Shown here: positions 1-9,137 of the stretch, one piece after another
How positions within the stretch are numbered: the stretch's first letter is position 1
How the letters are laid out: each line of letters begins with the position of its first letter
Origin: JBIOJM01 sp044450785
GTDB taxonomy: Bacteria > Planctomycetota > Planctomycetia > Isosphaerales > Isosphaeraceae
Direction: 5' to 3'
Length of the DNA stretch: 16,917 bases
Assembly (NCBI GenBank): GCA_044450785.1
Contig: JBIOJM010000226.1
Location: 1 to 16,917 of the forward strand
Translations under genes and position numbers: made by a program
Notes under the pieces: model-generated
Database searches by the model: none
The model's input: the letters and a program-made list of their open reading frames with translations, nothing else
Told to the model about the DNA's origin: nothing

Positions 1-667
1 GCATTTTCTTGCCCTGCTCCGCGTCGAATCGCTCCGCAACCATCTTCGAAGCATATCCCATCACGCGCCTGGCCGGCGCTACCCATCGCAGCACCGATTC
101 ATAAACAATTCCGAGAGCCAGCATGTTGAAACCCGAGTACCGAGTCAACTGCCGCCAACCCATCGGCAACTCCGGGTCCGCCAGTTGATCGTTGATCGAG
201 TGAACGTGAACCTCACGGAGCTTACCGATGAATCCTGACGCGATCAACGAACGCATGTAAGCGTCGCCCGCCAGGCCATAGGGGCTCGGCACGATCATGG
301 CCGTCAAACGCGGCGATTCGAGCGCGCGGTCGTGCATCCTCTGCGCTTCACGCGCGTTCATCGCCATTCGTGCCTGAGTGAGGACGTGCTTGCCCGCGTC
401 AAAGGCCGCCAAGGTCACCGGGCAATGGAGATAGGGCCAAGCTCCAATCACGACCGCATCCACTTTTGGATCGGCGACCAAGTCTTCCCAACTGCTGTAG
501 ACCTGGGGAATGTCGAACTCGCTCGCTACCCGCCGCGCCGTCTCTCGATGACGATTGCACACCGCGACGATCCGGACGCCGGGAACGGCCTGGAATCCCG
601 GAAAGTGCCGCGTTCGCGCGATCTGGCCGGCCCCGACAATTCCGATGCGGATCTCGCCCGAATCCAT
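1..667 (-). CDS. Gfo/Idh/MocA-family oxidoreductase, N-terminal part, cut by the window edge
   Basis: About 222 residues are visible; the C terminus lies beyond base 1. The N terminus is a Rossmann fold: the glycine-rich loop GIVGAGQIARTRHFPG covers residues 9-24, the second beta strand ends near VAVCNRH (35-40), and the first residues of the substrate domain follow from about 125. Members normally run 330-400 residues and use NAD(P) to oxidise or reduce sugars and related compounds. Two features are odd. Where the family has the EKP motif after GKHVL, this protein has TQARM (97-101), so the usual lysine is replaced by alanine. The usual D-x-G-x-H-x-x-D helix is replaced by ALGIVYES (184-191). 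It may be a divergent enzyme subfamily or a non-catalytic relative. ATG at 667 and an in-frame ATG at 679 are both possible starts; neither has a clear ribosome binding site. Family assignment is firm, substrate unknown. Confidence 0.88.
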   Translation of the reverse strand, partial: MDSGEIRIGIVGAGQIARTRHFPGFQAVPGVRIVAVCNRHRETARRVASEFDIPQVYSSWEDLVADPKVDAVVIGAWPYLHCPVTLAAFDAGKHVLTQARMAMNAREAQRMHDRALESPRLTAMIVPSPYGLAGDAYMRSLIASGFIGKLREVHVHSINDQLADPELPMGWRQLTRYSGFNMLALGIVYESVLRWVAPARRVMGYASKMVAERFDAEQGKKM

Positions 668-857
668 CGGTCGCCCCATTCTCAATGCGCTGACCGTCAA
701 GAGATGTTCCGGGTCTTCCTGCTCCCTTGATTCTAATGCGTCGGACAGATCGAAGCGATGCGAGAGCGGCGCGGACCCTGAGATTGTTGACGATCGCGGG
801 TCGTCAGGGCGACGGGAGGAATCGAACCGGCTGATCGATCAAGGTGCGAGAGGGCCA

Positions 858-889
858 ACGTGTCGAGCCGGTCATTCCGGCTCCCACGT
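858..889. terminator. Hairpin at the end of the small lipoprotein gene, possible terminator
   Basis: GAGCCGG (865-871) and CCGGCTC (877-883) form a perfect 7-bp stem with a 5-base loop, TCATT. ACGTG (858-862) and CACGT (885-889) extend it after a small internal bulge. The TGA stop of the minus-strand lipoprotein gene lies in the loop (872-874). No T-run follows on either strand, so intrinsic termination is uncertain; it could instead protect the 3' end of the transcript. The rest of 680-857 shows no gene or other clear signal. Confidence 0.4.
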
Positions 890-1192
890 GCCTTGCCGGA
901 CCGAGATGTTGGACTGGCCCGCGGTCGAGGATCCCGCGGGCTCGGTCCGGACAGACCGGCCTCGAAACGCCGGATCATAGTTTTCCCCGGCATACCCGCT
1001 CACGAAGAACGTCTTCTCACGAGGCATCTCATAAGTGGGACGCTGCACGACGTTCGAATCCCCAGAGAACGGGCGCAGCCACGGGTGGGGTGCCCCATTC
1101 GGCGAACTGCACGCCGGGATCAGAACCGAAAGAACAACGATCCCCAGCCATCGGACCGGCCGGCGCTCAACTCGGGTCTCAACCATGACCAT
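872..1192 (-). CDS. Small putative lipoprotein, 106 aa, function unknown
   Basis: The N terminus is a lipoprotein signal: basic residues (ETRVERRPVR), a hydrophobic stretch WLGIVVLSVL, then the lipobox IPAC followed by SSP, with the lipidated Cys near residue 28. The mature part is about 80 residues, polar, rich in Pro, Gly, Ser and Arg, and shows no recognisable domain. The start chosen is ATG at 1192, preceded by GGGGA with a 4-base spacer; an in-frame ATG lies two codons on at 1186. The product is probably membrane-anchored and faces the periplasm. It is divergent from the secreted-protein gene at 1366, so the 173 bases between them should hold both promoters. No homologue is recognised and no function is offered. 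Because the gene is short and the GC content high, the call rests mainly on the signal peptide. Confidence 0.6.
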   Translation of the reverse strand: MVMVETRVERRPVRWLGIVVLSVLIPACSSPNGAPHPWLRPFSGDSNVVQRPTYEMPREKTFFVSGYAGENYDPAFRGRSVRTEPAGSSTAGQSNISVRQGTWEPE

Positions 1193-1365
1193 CGTGTCCC
1201 CGGACTTCAAACGAGAGCCCTCGATGTCCTTACTTATCGGAAGATCGGGCGCGGTAGATTGCTCATTTCGGCTCGATTATGATGATTGAGAGGAATTGCG
1301 GGCGATCTTGTGAGAATCTCCAGAAAAACAAAGTCGGAACCCCCGGCTGGAACGGAGGAGACGAA

Positions 1366-1869
1366 ATGCCTTGCTCGATCAGGTTCTTGACCGCGACCGT
1401 CATGGCCTCATGGATGGCCACCGCGGTGCGCGCCGAGCACGCCAAGATCAATCTTGAGGTTGCGACTGCGCGCGAGAATGTCGCGGCCTTCGTCGACCAG
1501 ACTCCGCCGGAGTGGGGCAAGAACCCTCGGCCGGTCGTCAAGGCGAAGGTCAACGAAGCCATTCGAATCAAGTACCTTTTGACCAACGTCTATCCCCACA
1601 AGACTCTGGAAAATGTGGTCGTCCATTTTTACATCGCACACCAGAAGAAGGTCGGGCAGAAGGAACTCCCTGACCTGAAGGGGGACGTCGTCATCGAGAC
1701 GGCGTTCGACATGGATTTCAAGCCGGGCACGAAAGCCGGCCAGCGGAGCACGGTCAAGATCGATACGCCGGGAGTCTATCTGATCCGGATCGAGACGCGG
1801 AATACGCAGAGCGACCACGAGCATTTTGCGGCGATCGACCTCGTCGTGGGCGATGAAACCAAGCCGTAG
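1366..1869 (+). CDS. Secreted protein with signal peptide, 167 aa, function unknown
   Basis: ATG at 1366 follows a strong ribosome binding site (GGAGGAG, 1354-1360) at a 5-base spacing. It gives a Sec signal peptide of about 22 residues ending in AVRA before EHAKINLE. An open frame extends further 5' to 1279 but would bury the signal peptide. The mature protein alternates short hydrophobic and polar stretches (IRIKYLLTNVY, NVVVHFYIA, VYLIRIETR, AAIDLVVGD), as expected of a beta sandwich. It has no cysteine after the signal and no catalytic motif that I recognise. DFKPGT and TPGVYLIRIE resemble the edge strands of Ig-like folds, which is only a weak hint. A gap of about 140 bases to the metallopeptidase gene leaves co-transcription open. 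The gene is convincing; its role is unknown. Confidence 0.8.
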   Translation: MPCSIRFLTATVMASWMATAVRAEHAKINLEVATARENVAAFVDQTPPEWGKNPRPVVKAKVNEAIRIKYLLTNVYPHKTLENVVVHFYIAHQKKVGQKELPDLKGDVVIETAFDMDFKPGTKAGQRSTVKIDTPGVYLIRIETRNTQSDHEHFAAIDLVVGDETKP

Positions 1870-2010
1870 GCTCCCCGGCAATCTCCACCGCGATCGGTCA
1901 CACAAAAGGAATTCCCGACACAATCGATTCAAGAGGAGGAACCTGGCGGGCCGATCGAAAGCCTGTTGTCGGCTTCCGGACTTTCTCGGGCTGGGATTGC
2001 GGGGAGATTG

Positions 2011-3906
2011 GTGGACTCAGCGTCGTTGCGGCACTGGATGTCCGTTTGGGGCTCACGCCGGCGGAGCGGATTGCCGGTGTGGATCGGGGCGGTCCTGCTC
2101 ATGGTGATCTTGGCGGGTGGATGGATCGGCCTGGCGAGTCCCGAGAGTCACGATGCCGTCGAAGCTCCATTCTGGCGAGCCGGCGTACCCGTGGCGATCG
2201 CCGTTCGCGAAGGCAGGGCGACGATTCGGGTCACCACTCCGAAGCCGGCCTCAGAGGTGCTGGTGGTGGTGTCCGCGCTGGCAAGGTCGAAGGGCCCATT
2301 TCCGCTGGAGCTGTCGGCGCGGCCTGCGAGCCGGGCTTCCGTGCCGGCGCGCGCGGACGATGGTCTGGCAGTGGCGCCGAGACGAGAGCCGGCACCTCGG
2401 CCGCAAGACCTCGACTGCGAGCCGGCGCGAGGTCTTCCTCCACGTGAACGCGTGTTCCAGATGATGGTGAGGGACGGGGACGTCCAGAGCCCCAGCAACT
2501 ACACCGCCATCCGCGGGGTGCTCAAAGGGGTCGGGCGCAGGATCCAGGTCTACGTCGCGTCGGAAGACCTCGATCAGGTCGATCCGGACCTGGTGAAGGA
2601 TATCATCGTCACCTTCGACGATCGGATCCATCCCGTCACGTCCAGCCGGTTCGGAGCGGCGCGCGACGTCGATGGCGATGGTCGATTCACCATCCTCTTA
2701 TCGAGCTGGCTCGATCAGCTTGGAGGCGGCCGCTACTCCGTCGATGGGTTCGTCCGGGTGGCTGACCTCGACCCGGCCTTTCGATCTCCATTCGGCAACC
2801 AGTGCGACATGATGTACCTGAGCACGGCGCTGAAACGGGGCCCATACCTCCGCACGGTCCTGGCTCATGAGTACATGCATGCGGTGATTTTCAGCCAGAA
2901 AGCGTTGAATGGCGAACGAGTCCCCAAGTCCGGAATGGAAGAGGAAGGATGGCTCGACGAGGCGATGGCGCATCTGGCCGAGGACGTTCACGGGTTTTCG
3001 ACGGCGAACATCGATTATCGAGTCAGTGCGTTCCTCACGCGTCCGGAGCGATATCAGCTCATGGTGGATGACTACTACGCGGCCGACCTGTTCCGTAGCC
3101 ATGGCAATCGAGGGAGCACTTACCTGTTCCTGCGATGGTGCGCTGATCGCTATGGTCCCGAGCTGCTGACGGCGCTGGTGCACTCGAATCTGAGAGGGGC
3201 GGCCAATCTCGAGGCCGCGACCGGGTCGACATTCGCCGGTCTATACCGCCGCTGGTCGTTGGCTTTGTATCAGAGTGGGCTGGAACCTGAAGCGGAGAAG
3301 CCGGACGCGGCCGGTGATGGTTTTCGTTCGGTCAACATGCGTTCGCCCCACGAGGAGTGGGAGCTGGCGGGACCACGATCCACGCGGGTCGGTCCCGATG
3401 GTCCAGGCGACCGCTGGACGGCCGTGGGGACAAGCAGTCATTTCGTGATCGTCGAGGGTTCTCCCTCCGGCGCGGTCGAGATCGAAGTCGCGGGCCCTCC
3501 GGAAGCCGAGCTTCAGGTGACGGCCATGCCGATCGATGCCGATCTGGCCCGGCTCGATCTCAGCGTGACCAAGATGCGCGGACCCGGCGGTGAGCTTTGC
3601 CTCCGAGCACTGGTCAAGGAGCGGCATGGCGTCCCGGTTCGACTCTCCGCGCTGTCCTGGGAACCACTCACGCCCGGACCGAATCCGCACTCCGGTGGTT
3701 TTCGTTGTGGACGGCTCGACATGCTGGGGATCGCCGCGTCGTTCGGGACCTCGGCGCTGCCGGCTTCCGGCGCGCTGCGCTCACGACCGATCCGCTTGAC
3801 CGGTGTCTCCGCCAGCACGGGCCCGCTGGTCGTCAAGGTCATCGGGACCGATGCCAAGGGTCGCCGTGTCGCCGCATGGGCTGACCTGGATGAGGATCAA
3901 CCATGA
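2011..3906 (+). CDS. Membrane-anchored M30-like zinc metallopeptidase
   Basis: From the GTG start, the 631-residue protein has a short basic N terminus, one hydrophobic anchor (roughly residues 23-43) and a large extracytoplasmic part. The zinc site is HEYMH at 286-290. WLDEAMAHLAED (314-325) supplies the likely third ligand, Glu317, a spacing typical of M30 (hyicolysin)-like gluzincins. A calcium-loop-like DVDGDG lies at 219-224. From about 430 on, the sequence is Pro/Gly-rich and beta-like without a clear motif. GTG at 2011 is chosen because GGGGAG (2001-2006) lies 4 bases upstream; ATG at 2038 lacks such a site and TTG at 1966 is too far from the GAGGAGGA at 1933-1940. The stop overlaps the yjbQ start (ATGA), so the two are probably translated from one mRNA. 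It likely degrades or processes proteins outside the cytoplasm; the target is unknown. Confidence 0.85.
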   Translation: MDSASLRHWMSVWGSRRRSGLPVWIGAVLLMVILAGGWIGLASPESHDAVEAPFWRAGVPVAIAVREGRATIRVTTPKPASEVLVVVSALARSKGPFPLELSARPASRASVPARADDGLAVAPRREPAPRPQDLDCEPARGLPPRERVFQMMVRDGDVQSPSNYTAIRGVLKGVGRRIQVYVASEDLDQVDPDLVKDIIVTFDDRIHPVTSSRFGAARDVDGDGRFTILLSSWLDQLGGGRYSVDGFVRVADLDPAFRSPFGNQCDMMYLSTALKRGPYLRTVLAHEYMHAVIFSQKALNGERVPKSGMEEEGWLDEAMAHLAEDVHGFSTANIDYRVSAFLTRPERYQLMVDDYYAADLFRSHGNRGSTYLFLRWCADRYGPELLTALVHSNLRGAANLEAATGSTFAGLYRRWSLALYQSGLEPEAEKPDAAGDGFRSVNMRSPHEEWELAGPRSTRVGPDGPGDRWTAVGTSSHFVIVEGSPSGAVEIEVAGPPEAELQVTAMPIDADLARLDLSVTKMRGPGGELCLRALVKERHGVPVRLSALSWEPLTPGPNPHSGGFRCGRLDMLGIAASFGTSALPASGALRSRPIRLTGVSASTGPLVVKVIGTDAKGRRVAAWADLDEDQP

Positions 3907-4325
3907 AGTCGTACACCGAATACCTGACCTTCAACGTGCCGGCGCGGATGGACTTTATCAACATCACGCACCAGGTCGAGGAAATCGTGCGCAAGAGCGG
4001 GATTCAAGAGGGGCTGGTTCTGTGCAACGCGATGCACATCACGGCCAGCGTGTTCATCAACGATGACGAGCCGGGGCTGCACGAGGATTACAAGAAGTGG
4101 CTGGAGGGTCTGGCCCCCTTCGATCCGTCGCCGACCCGCTACAAGCACAACCGGACCGGCGAGGACAACGCCGACGCCCACCACAAGCGACAGGTGATGG
4201 GTCGGGAGGTTGTGGTGGCGATCACCAAGGGCAAGCTCGACTTCGGTCCGTGGGAACAGATCTTCTACGGTGAGTTCGACGGGCGGAGGGCCAAGCGGGT
4301 TCTCGTCAAGGCGATCGGGGAGTAG
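3903..4325 (+). CDS. yjbQ: YjbQ/UPF0047 family protein (secondary thiamine-phosphate synthase type)
   Basis: The 140-residue protein matches the full usual length of this compact single-domain family. Diagnostic blocks are CNAMHITASVFINDDEPGL (41-59, with the conserved His45 and Thr47), the HNRTGEDNADAHHK block (82-95) and GPWEQIFYGEFDG (115-127). The conserved His, Asp and Asn residues cluster around a metal site in known structures. The E. coli member has weak thiamine-phosphate synthase activity, and the true cellular role of the family is not settled. ATG 3903-3905 overlaps the TGA of the metallopeptidase gene (3904-3906), with AGGA about 7 bases upstream inside that gene, so translational coupling is likely. 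Its last 20 bases overlap the tail of the convergent SGNH pseudogene. No thiamine gene is near, so context does not support a role in thiamine synthesis. Confidence 0.95.
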   Translation: MKSYTEYLTFNVPARMDFINITHQVEEIVRKSGIQEGLVLCNAMHITASVFINDDEPGLHEDYKKWLEGLAPFDPSPTRYKHNRTGEDNADAHHKRQVMGREVVVAITKGKLDFGPWEQIFYGEFDGRRAKRVLVKAIGE

Positions 4326-5756
4326 GATCGCCCCAGGGCATCTGGCGTGGCTGGACGTTGGGGTTGTCCGGAGCCTCGCGGTTCGCGGCTTCTTCGACCG
4401 CTTGCCGCTGCTGGATCAGGAGCTCGAGCCGGCGACCCACAACGGCGGCCCACAGCTCACAGCCGGCCGGCGAGAAATGGCCGTCGGCGAGCCGCCCATT
4501 GAACAGCGAGCTCCCGGTTGGACTCGTACCGATGCGCTCGCTTTTCAGGGAGGCGGCAAGCTGAGCATCGGCGAAGTCGGATATCGGATCGAGATACCCG
4601 GGACCGGCTGATTCCAGGAGGTTGGAGATCATGCCAGGATAGAAACCGGCTAAGTGAGGGCCCTGGAGCTGATTGACCCACGGGGCGGGTACGACGAGGC
4701 AGATCACTCTGCGGGAGCGGCAGAACTGCTGGACGAGCGCCAGCCAGTATGCTCCTTCCGCCCAGTCGCCCCTGCCGTGGAGCACTTCTTCGAGTTCGCC
4801 GAAGTCGTTGGCGAAGATGCTGACCACGACGAAGTTGGGCGGGAACCGCCCGGCGTTTCCAGCAGCGTGAAATAATACTGCTCGGGTGAGTAGCCGAGGT
4901 GTCCCGTGTTCAGGATCTCGATCGGCGCGTGGAGTCTCGCCCTGAGATCGCGCTTCAGGCATTCGGCCGGCGTTTGGTCGTCCCCGACAAACAGACCTTG
5001 CATGTAGGAGTCGCCCAGGACGATTCCGCGCCACCTCGTCGTGAGGTCGGGTTCGGGTCCGCGCAGGCCCCAGGAGTTGGTCGTCTGAATCGAGCCGTCG
5101 ACAAGCTGGGCGCCCGTCCCGGCCACGGCCTCGTTGAGTCCGGGTGCATCCCGGACCTGAAAATAGGCTTTCACCGGTCCCCGCACCGGGAAGTTGCGGA
5201 CCCAGATCGAGCGCACGTTGGGCCGGAACCGGTAGGAACGGCCCGAGTCGTCAACCTCGAACACAGTGGCCGGCAGCAACACGGTCCGGTTGAAGTTCCC
5301 CCAGCGGACAAGGGCATGTTCCGGGTCGAGCCCCGCGAACCGCAACAGGCTTTGCCTGGGGGGAGAATACTCGGCGAACGTGCCCGCCAGCGTGCCCCGC
5401 GACTGTTCCATATCGTAGCGGCGCTTGCGCCGCAAATCGGCATCGATCTCGGCCCGATCCAGTGGAAGGCCGACGGCACTCTGGGTCATCCAGCGCGCGC
5501 GAGTGATCAACCAGCTTGTGACGTGCCGGCCCGAGGCGAGCGTCGTCAGCAGGATCACGATCAGGCCGATCGTAAAGAGAGCGATCGCGATCTTGAAAAT
5601 ACGCTCAAGCTTTTCGTCCCGTTCGAGAAACCGGAAAAAGCGTTGTCGTTCCTTGCGCCGCCGCGAAAGCAGCCGGCGGGACCAGACCGGCCCGGGACGG
5701 CGCCGCGATCCCTCACGGGAAGGCCAGGTCCCGAAGACGACATGCACATCATTCAT
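4306..5756 (-). pseudogene. Membrane-anchored SGNH/GDSL-like hydrolase, split by a one-base frameshift
   Basis: The first frame begins at ATG 5756. It has a basic cytoplasmic tail, a transmembrane helix (about 53-73), then conserved segments including LRFAGLDPEHALVRWGNFNRT, block I GDSYMQG (Ser250) and NTGHLGYSPEQYY (283-295). At about residue 300 (near 4855) the homology moves to the next frame, which carries FPPNFVVVSIFANDF, the C-terminal block ADGHFSPAG with the likely catalytic His, and the end at 4306. The intact paralogue at 6085-7386 aligns without a gap across the junction (TLLE|TAGRFP against SLLAFADRFP), so one base is missing here. Both halves are equally well conserved and there is no other stop codon, which points to a recent mutation or a sequencing error. 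Repaired, the product would be about 482 residues, with a Pro/Gln-rich tail of about 35 residues lacking in the paralogue. Confidence 0.85.
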
Positions 5757-5835
5757 CTTACTCTTTCACTGATGTGCGAGTCGCTCGTCAACCCGTCAAT
5801 CGAGGATTGACAGGCCACCAGGCTCGCCCATACTG

Positions 5836-6072
5836 CTAACGCAGAATGCCCGACGCAACGCGCACCGCCGCCACGGCAAACATAAAGGCGAAGCTCAATT
5901 CCCACAACATGAGAGCTAAGAACTTGACCGGATGCTCGCGAAATACGACCCAAGGCTGATCCCCGCCTATATTCAGTCGCCCACTAACAATGCCAGCTAC
6001 CGCCGGGCAAAAAGATGTGATTGCGAACGTCACCGCCGCGGCGAGCAACACGATCTGGCCAAAGTACGCCAT
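5836..6072 (-). CDS. Small two-helix membrane protein, 78 aa
   Basis: Two hydrophobic helices are seen: about residues 5-30 (QIVLLAAAVTFAITSFCPAVAGIV) and 49-74 (FLALMLWELSFAFMFAVAAV). A short polar linker (RLNIGGDQPWVVFREHP) joins them. The start ATG at 6072 lies 12 bases beyond the stop of the intact SGNH gene and the stop is 79 bases before the frameshifted paralogue, all on one strand, so the three probably form one transcript. The ribosome binding site is weak (TAAGAG-like), consistent with reading on from the upstream gene. Its position between two anchored SGNH enzymes suggests an accessory membrane partner, but this is inference from context; no family is recognised. Confidence 0.7.
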   Translation of the reverse strand: MAYFGQIVLLAAAVTFAITSFCPAVAGIVSGRLNIGGDQPWVVFREHPVKFLALMLWELSFAFMFAVAAVRVASGILR

Positions 6073-6084
6073 GGCGAAGAACTC

Positions 6085-7386
6085 TTATTTGTTCGTGATC
6101 TTGCCGTTCTGTTCCAGAAGCAGGACGAGCCTGCGGCCAACCGCTCCGGCCCAGACCTCCGCCCCGAGTGCCGAGAAATGTCCGTCACTGATGTCGTCGT
6201 TGAACAACGGGCAGCCGTAGGGCCGCCGACCTCGTCGATCCGCTTCGTTGACCAAGTCAAGGTTTGCGTTGACGAATACATCGGTCGGGTCAAGAAACGT
6301 CATCGCGCTGTCATTGAGGATGTTTGAGATGGCTCCGGGGTAGAAGGCGGTTTTTCGTCGATTGAGCATCTGCGACTTGATCGGTACGGATACGAAGAGG
6401 CACGGCCAGTTTCGTCCGCGGCAGAAGTCAGCGATCCGGTCCAGCCAGTATTTCCCCTCGACCCAATCTCCCTTTCCGTCCAGCACCTCGAAGAGGTCGC
6501 CGAAATCGTTGGAGAAGACGCTCACGATGACGAACTGGGCGGGGAAGCGGTCGGCGAAGGCCAGCAGCGAGTAATAGTATTGTTCCGGTGAGTAACCCAG
6601 ATGTCCCGTGTTGAGGATGGACGCCTTGGTTTTGAGGTGGGTTTCCAGATGCCGTCTCAGGCACTCGGGCGGCGTGTCATCGTCGCCGATGAAGAGGCCC
6701 TGCATGTACGAGTCACCTAGGACGATGCCTCGCAGTGGTGCGCCGGTGTCGGGTTCGGGGCCGCGCAAGCCCCATGAATTGGTGCTCTGCCGCGATCGTT
6801 CCACGGGGATCCCGGTCGTCCCCCGGATGGCCTCGCGGAGGTCCGGCCGATCGGGAACCAGGAAGAACATGAGGACGCCTTTGATCGTGAGCTGGCGCAG
6901 CCAGATCGACTGGGTGCACGGCCTGAGCCGGTAGGAGCGGCCGGTATCGTCGGGCTCGAACACGGTCGAGGGAAGAAGGAGTGTGCGGTTGTAGTTTCCC
7001 CAGCGGAGCAGTCCGTGGACCGGATCGAGACCGGCGTAGCGCATCAGAGCTTGATAGGGCGGCTTCTCTCCCTGGTAGACGCGGATCAAGGCTCGGTGCG
7101 AATCGGCGATTCCTTGGGCGCGGAAGCGTCTCCACTCCTGTTCGATCTCGGCGCGGGGGGTGGGGAGCCCCAAGGTGAGCCGGACGCCCTGGCGTGCAAG
7201 GGATGGCAACGATGCGATCAGGTAGCGGCCCCTCGGCATCACAACGGCGACCACGGCGATCGCGAGTAACGTCGCACCGAGGATCGTGAGCTTGAACCAT
7301 CGATCATGGCGACCGGACCGCTCGATGAATTCGAATGTTTGCTGGCGGCCGGGTCTGGACCGATTGAATGCCAGGCGACGTTTCAT
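6085..7386 (-). CDS. Membrane-anchored SGNH/GDSL-like hydrolase (intact paralogue)
   Basis: The 433-residue protein has a basic cytoplasmic N terminus, one transmembrane helix (about 30-50) and a large extracytoplasmic domain. SGNH signatures appear in order: GDSYMQG with nucleophile candidate Ser226, the glycine block NTGHLGYSPEQYY (259-271), SNDF with the Asn of block III (292-295), and SDGHFSALG (400-408) with Asp401 and His403. Anchored proteins of this plan modify envelope polymers (for example the acyltransferases AlgJ/AlgX and DltD, or esterases), but the substrate here is unknown. ATG at 7386 is preferred because GAGG precedes it by 5 bases; GTG at 7419 would add 11 residues. A clearly related copy, about half identical by eye, lies downstream at 4306-5756 after a small membrane protein, so this is a tandem duplication. 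It is divergent from the ALDH7 gene. Confidence 0.85.
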   Translation of the reverse strand: MKRRLAFNRSRPGRQQTFEFIERSGRHDRWFKLTILGATLLAIAVVAVVMPRGRYLIASLPSLARQGVRLTLGLPTPRAEIEQEWRRFRAQGIADSHRALIRVYQGEKPPYQALMRYAGLDPVHGLLRWGNYNRTLLLPSTVFEPDDTGRSYRLRPCTQSIWLRQLTIKGVLMFFLVPDRPDLREAIRGTTGIPVERSRQSTNSWGLRGPEPDTGAPLRGIVLGDSYMQGLFIGDDDTPPECLRRHLETHLKTKASILNTGHLGYSPEQYYYSLLAFADRFPAQFVIVSVFSNDFGDLFEVLDGKGDWVEGKYWLDRIADFCRGRNWPCLFVSVPIKSQMLNRRKTAFYPGAISNILNDSAMTFLDPTDVFVNANLDLVNEADRRGRRPYGCPLFNDDISDGHFSALGAEVWAGAVGRRLVLLLEQNGKITNK

Positions 7387-7427
7387 CAAAGCCTCGGCTC
7401 GGGATCTCTCACTGGTCACACGGATCC

Positions 7428-7456
7428 ATTCTCGTAATCGTTCACGGAGCGATCAA
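7428..7456 (-). promoter_or_regulatory. Candidate promoter for the SGNH gene cluster
   Basis: On the minus strand, TTGATC (7451-7456) and GAGAAT (7428-7433) are separated by 17 bases; each matches four of six consensus positions. Transcription would begin close to 7420, which fits translation starting at ATG 7386 rather than GTG 7419. The match is modest and the consensus for this lineage is uncertain. Confidence 0.3.
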
Positions 7457-7563
7457 CGGGTGAAAAGTCCGGACGACTCGTCACCTCTCGTCTCAATCGG
7501 GCGGTATGATGACCGAAAGGGAGCCAAACGGTCCATCGGCCCGAAACGGGAGGACGGGATGCC

Positions 7564-9086
<1,523 letters not shown>

Positions 9087-9090
<4 letters not shown>

Positions 9091-9137
9091 AGCTCGGCGA
9101 GTTCGAATCATCCTGAGCATCCAGTCTCCAGCTTCAG
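9087..9137. terminator. Inverted repeat between two convergent genes, possible shared terminator
   Basis: CTGAAGCT (9087-9094) and AGCTTCAG (9130-9137) are perfect inverted copies separated by 35 bases. The left arm contains the ALDH7 stop codon and the right arm the stop codon of the convergent membrane-protein gene. The long loop and the lack of a T-run make it a weak candidate for termination. Confidence 0.25.

Noticed and set aside
815..835. GGTTCGATTCC on the minus strand, resembling a tRNA T-loop
   Set aside because: The flanking bases do not form the 5-bp T stem, and no D arm, anticodon arm or acceptor end is found around it.
4899..5810. Long plus-strand open frame of 303 codons
   Set aside because: It lies opposite the SGNH gene, whose motifs and paralogue prove the minus strand is coding; the frame is an effect of high GC.
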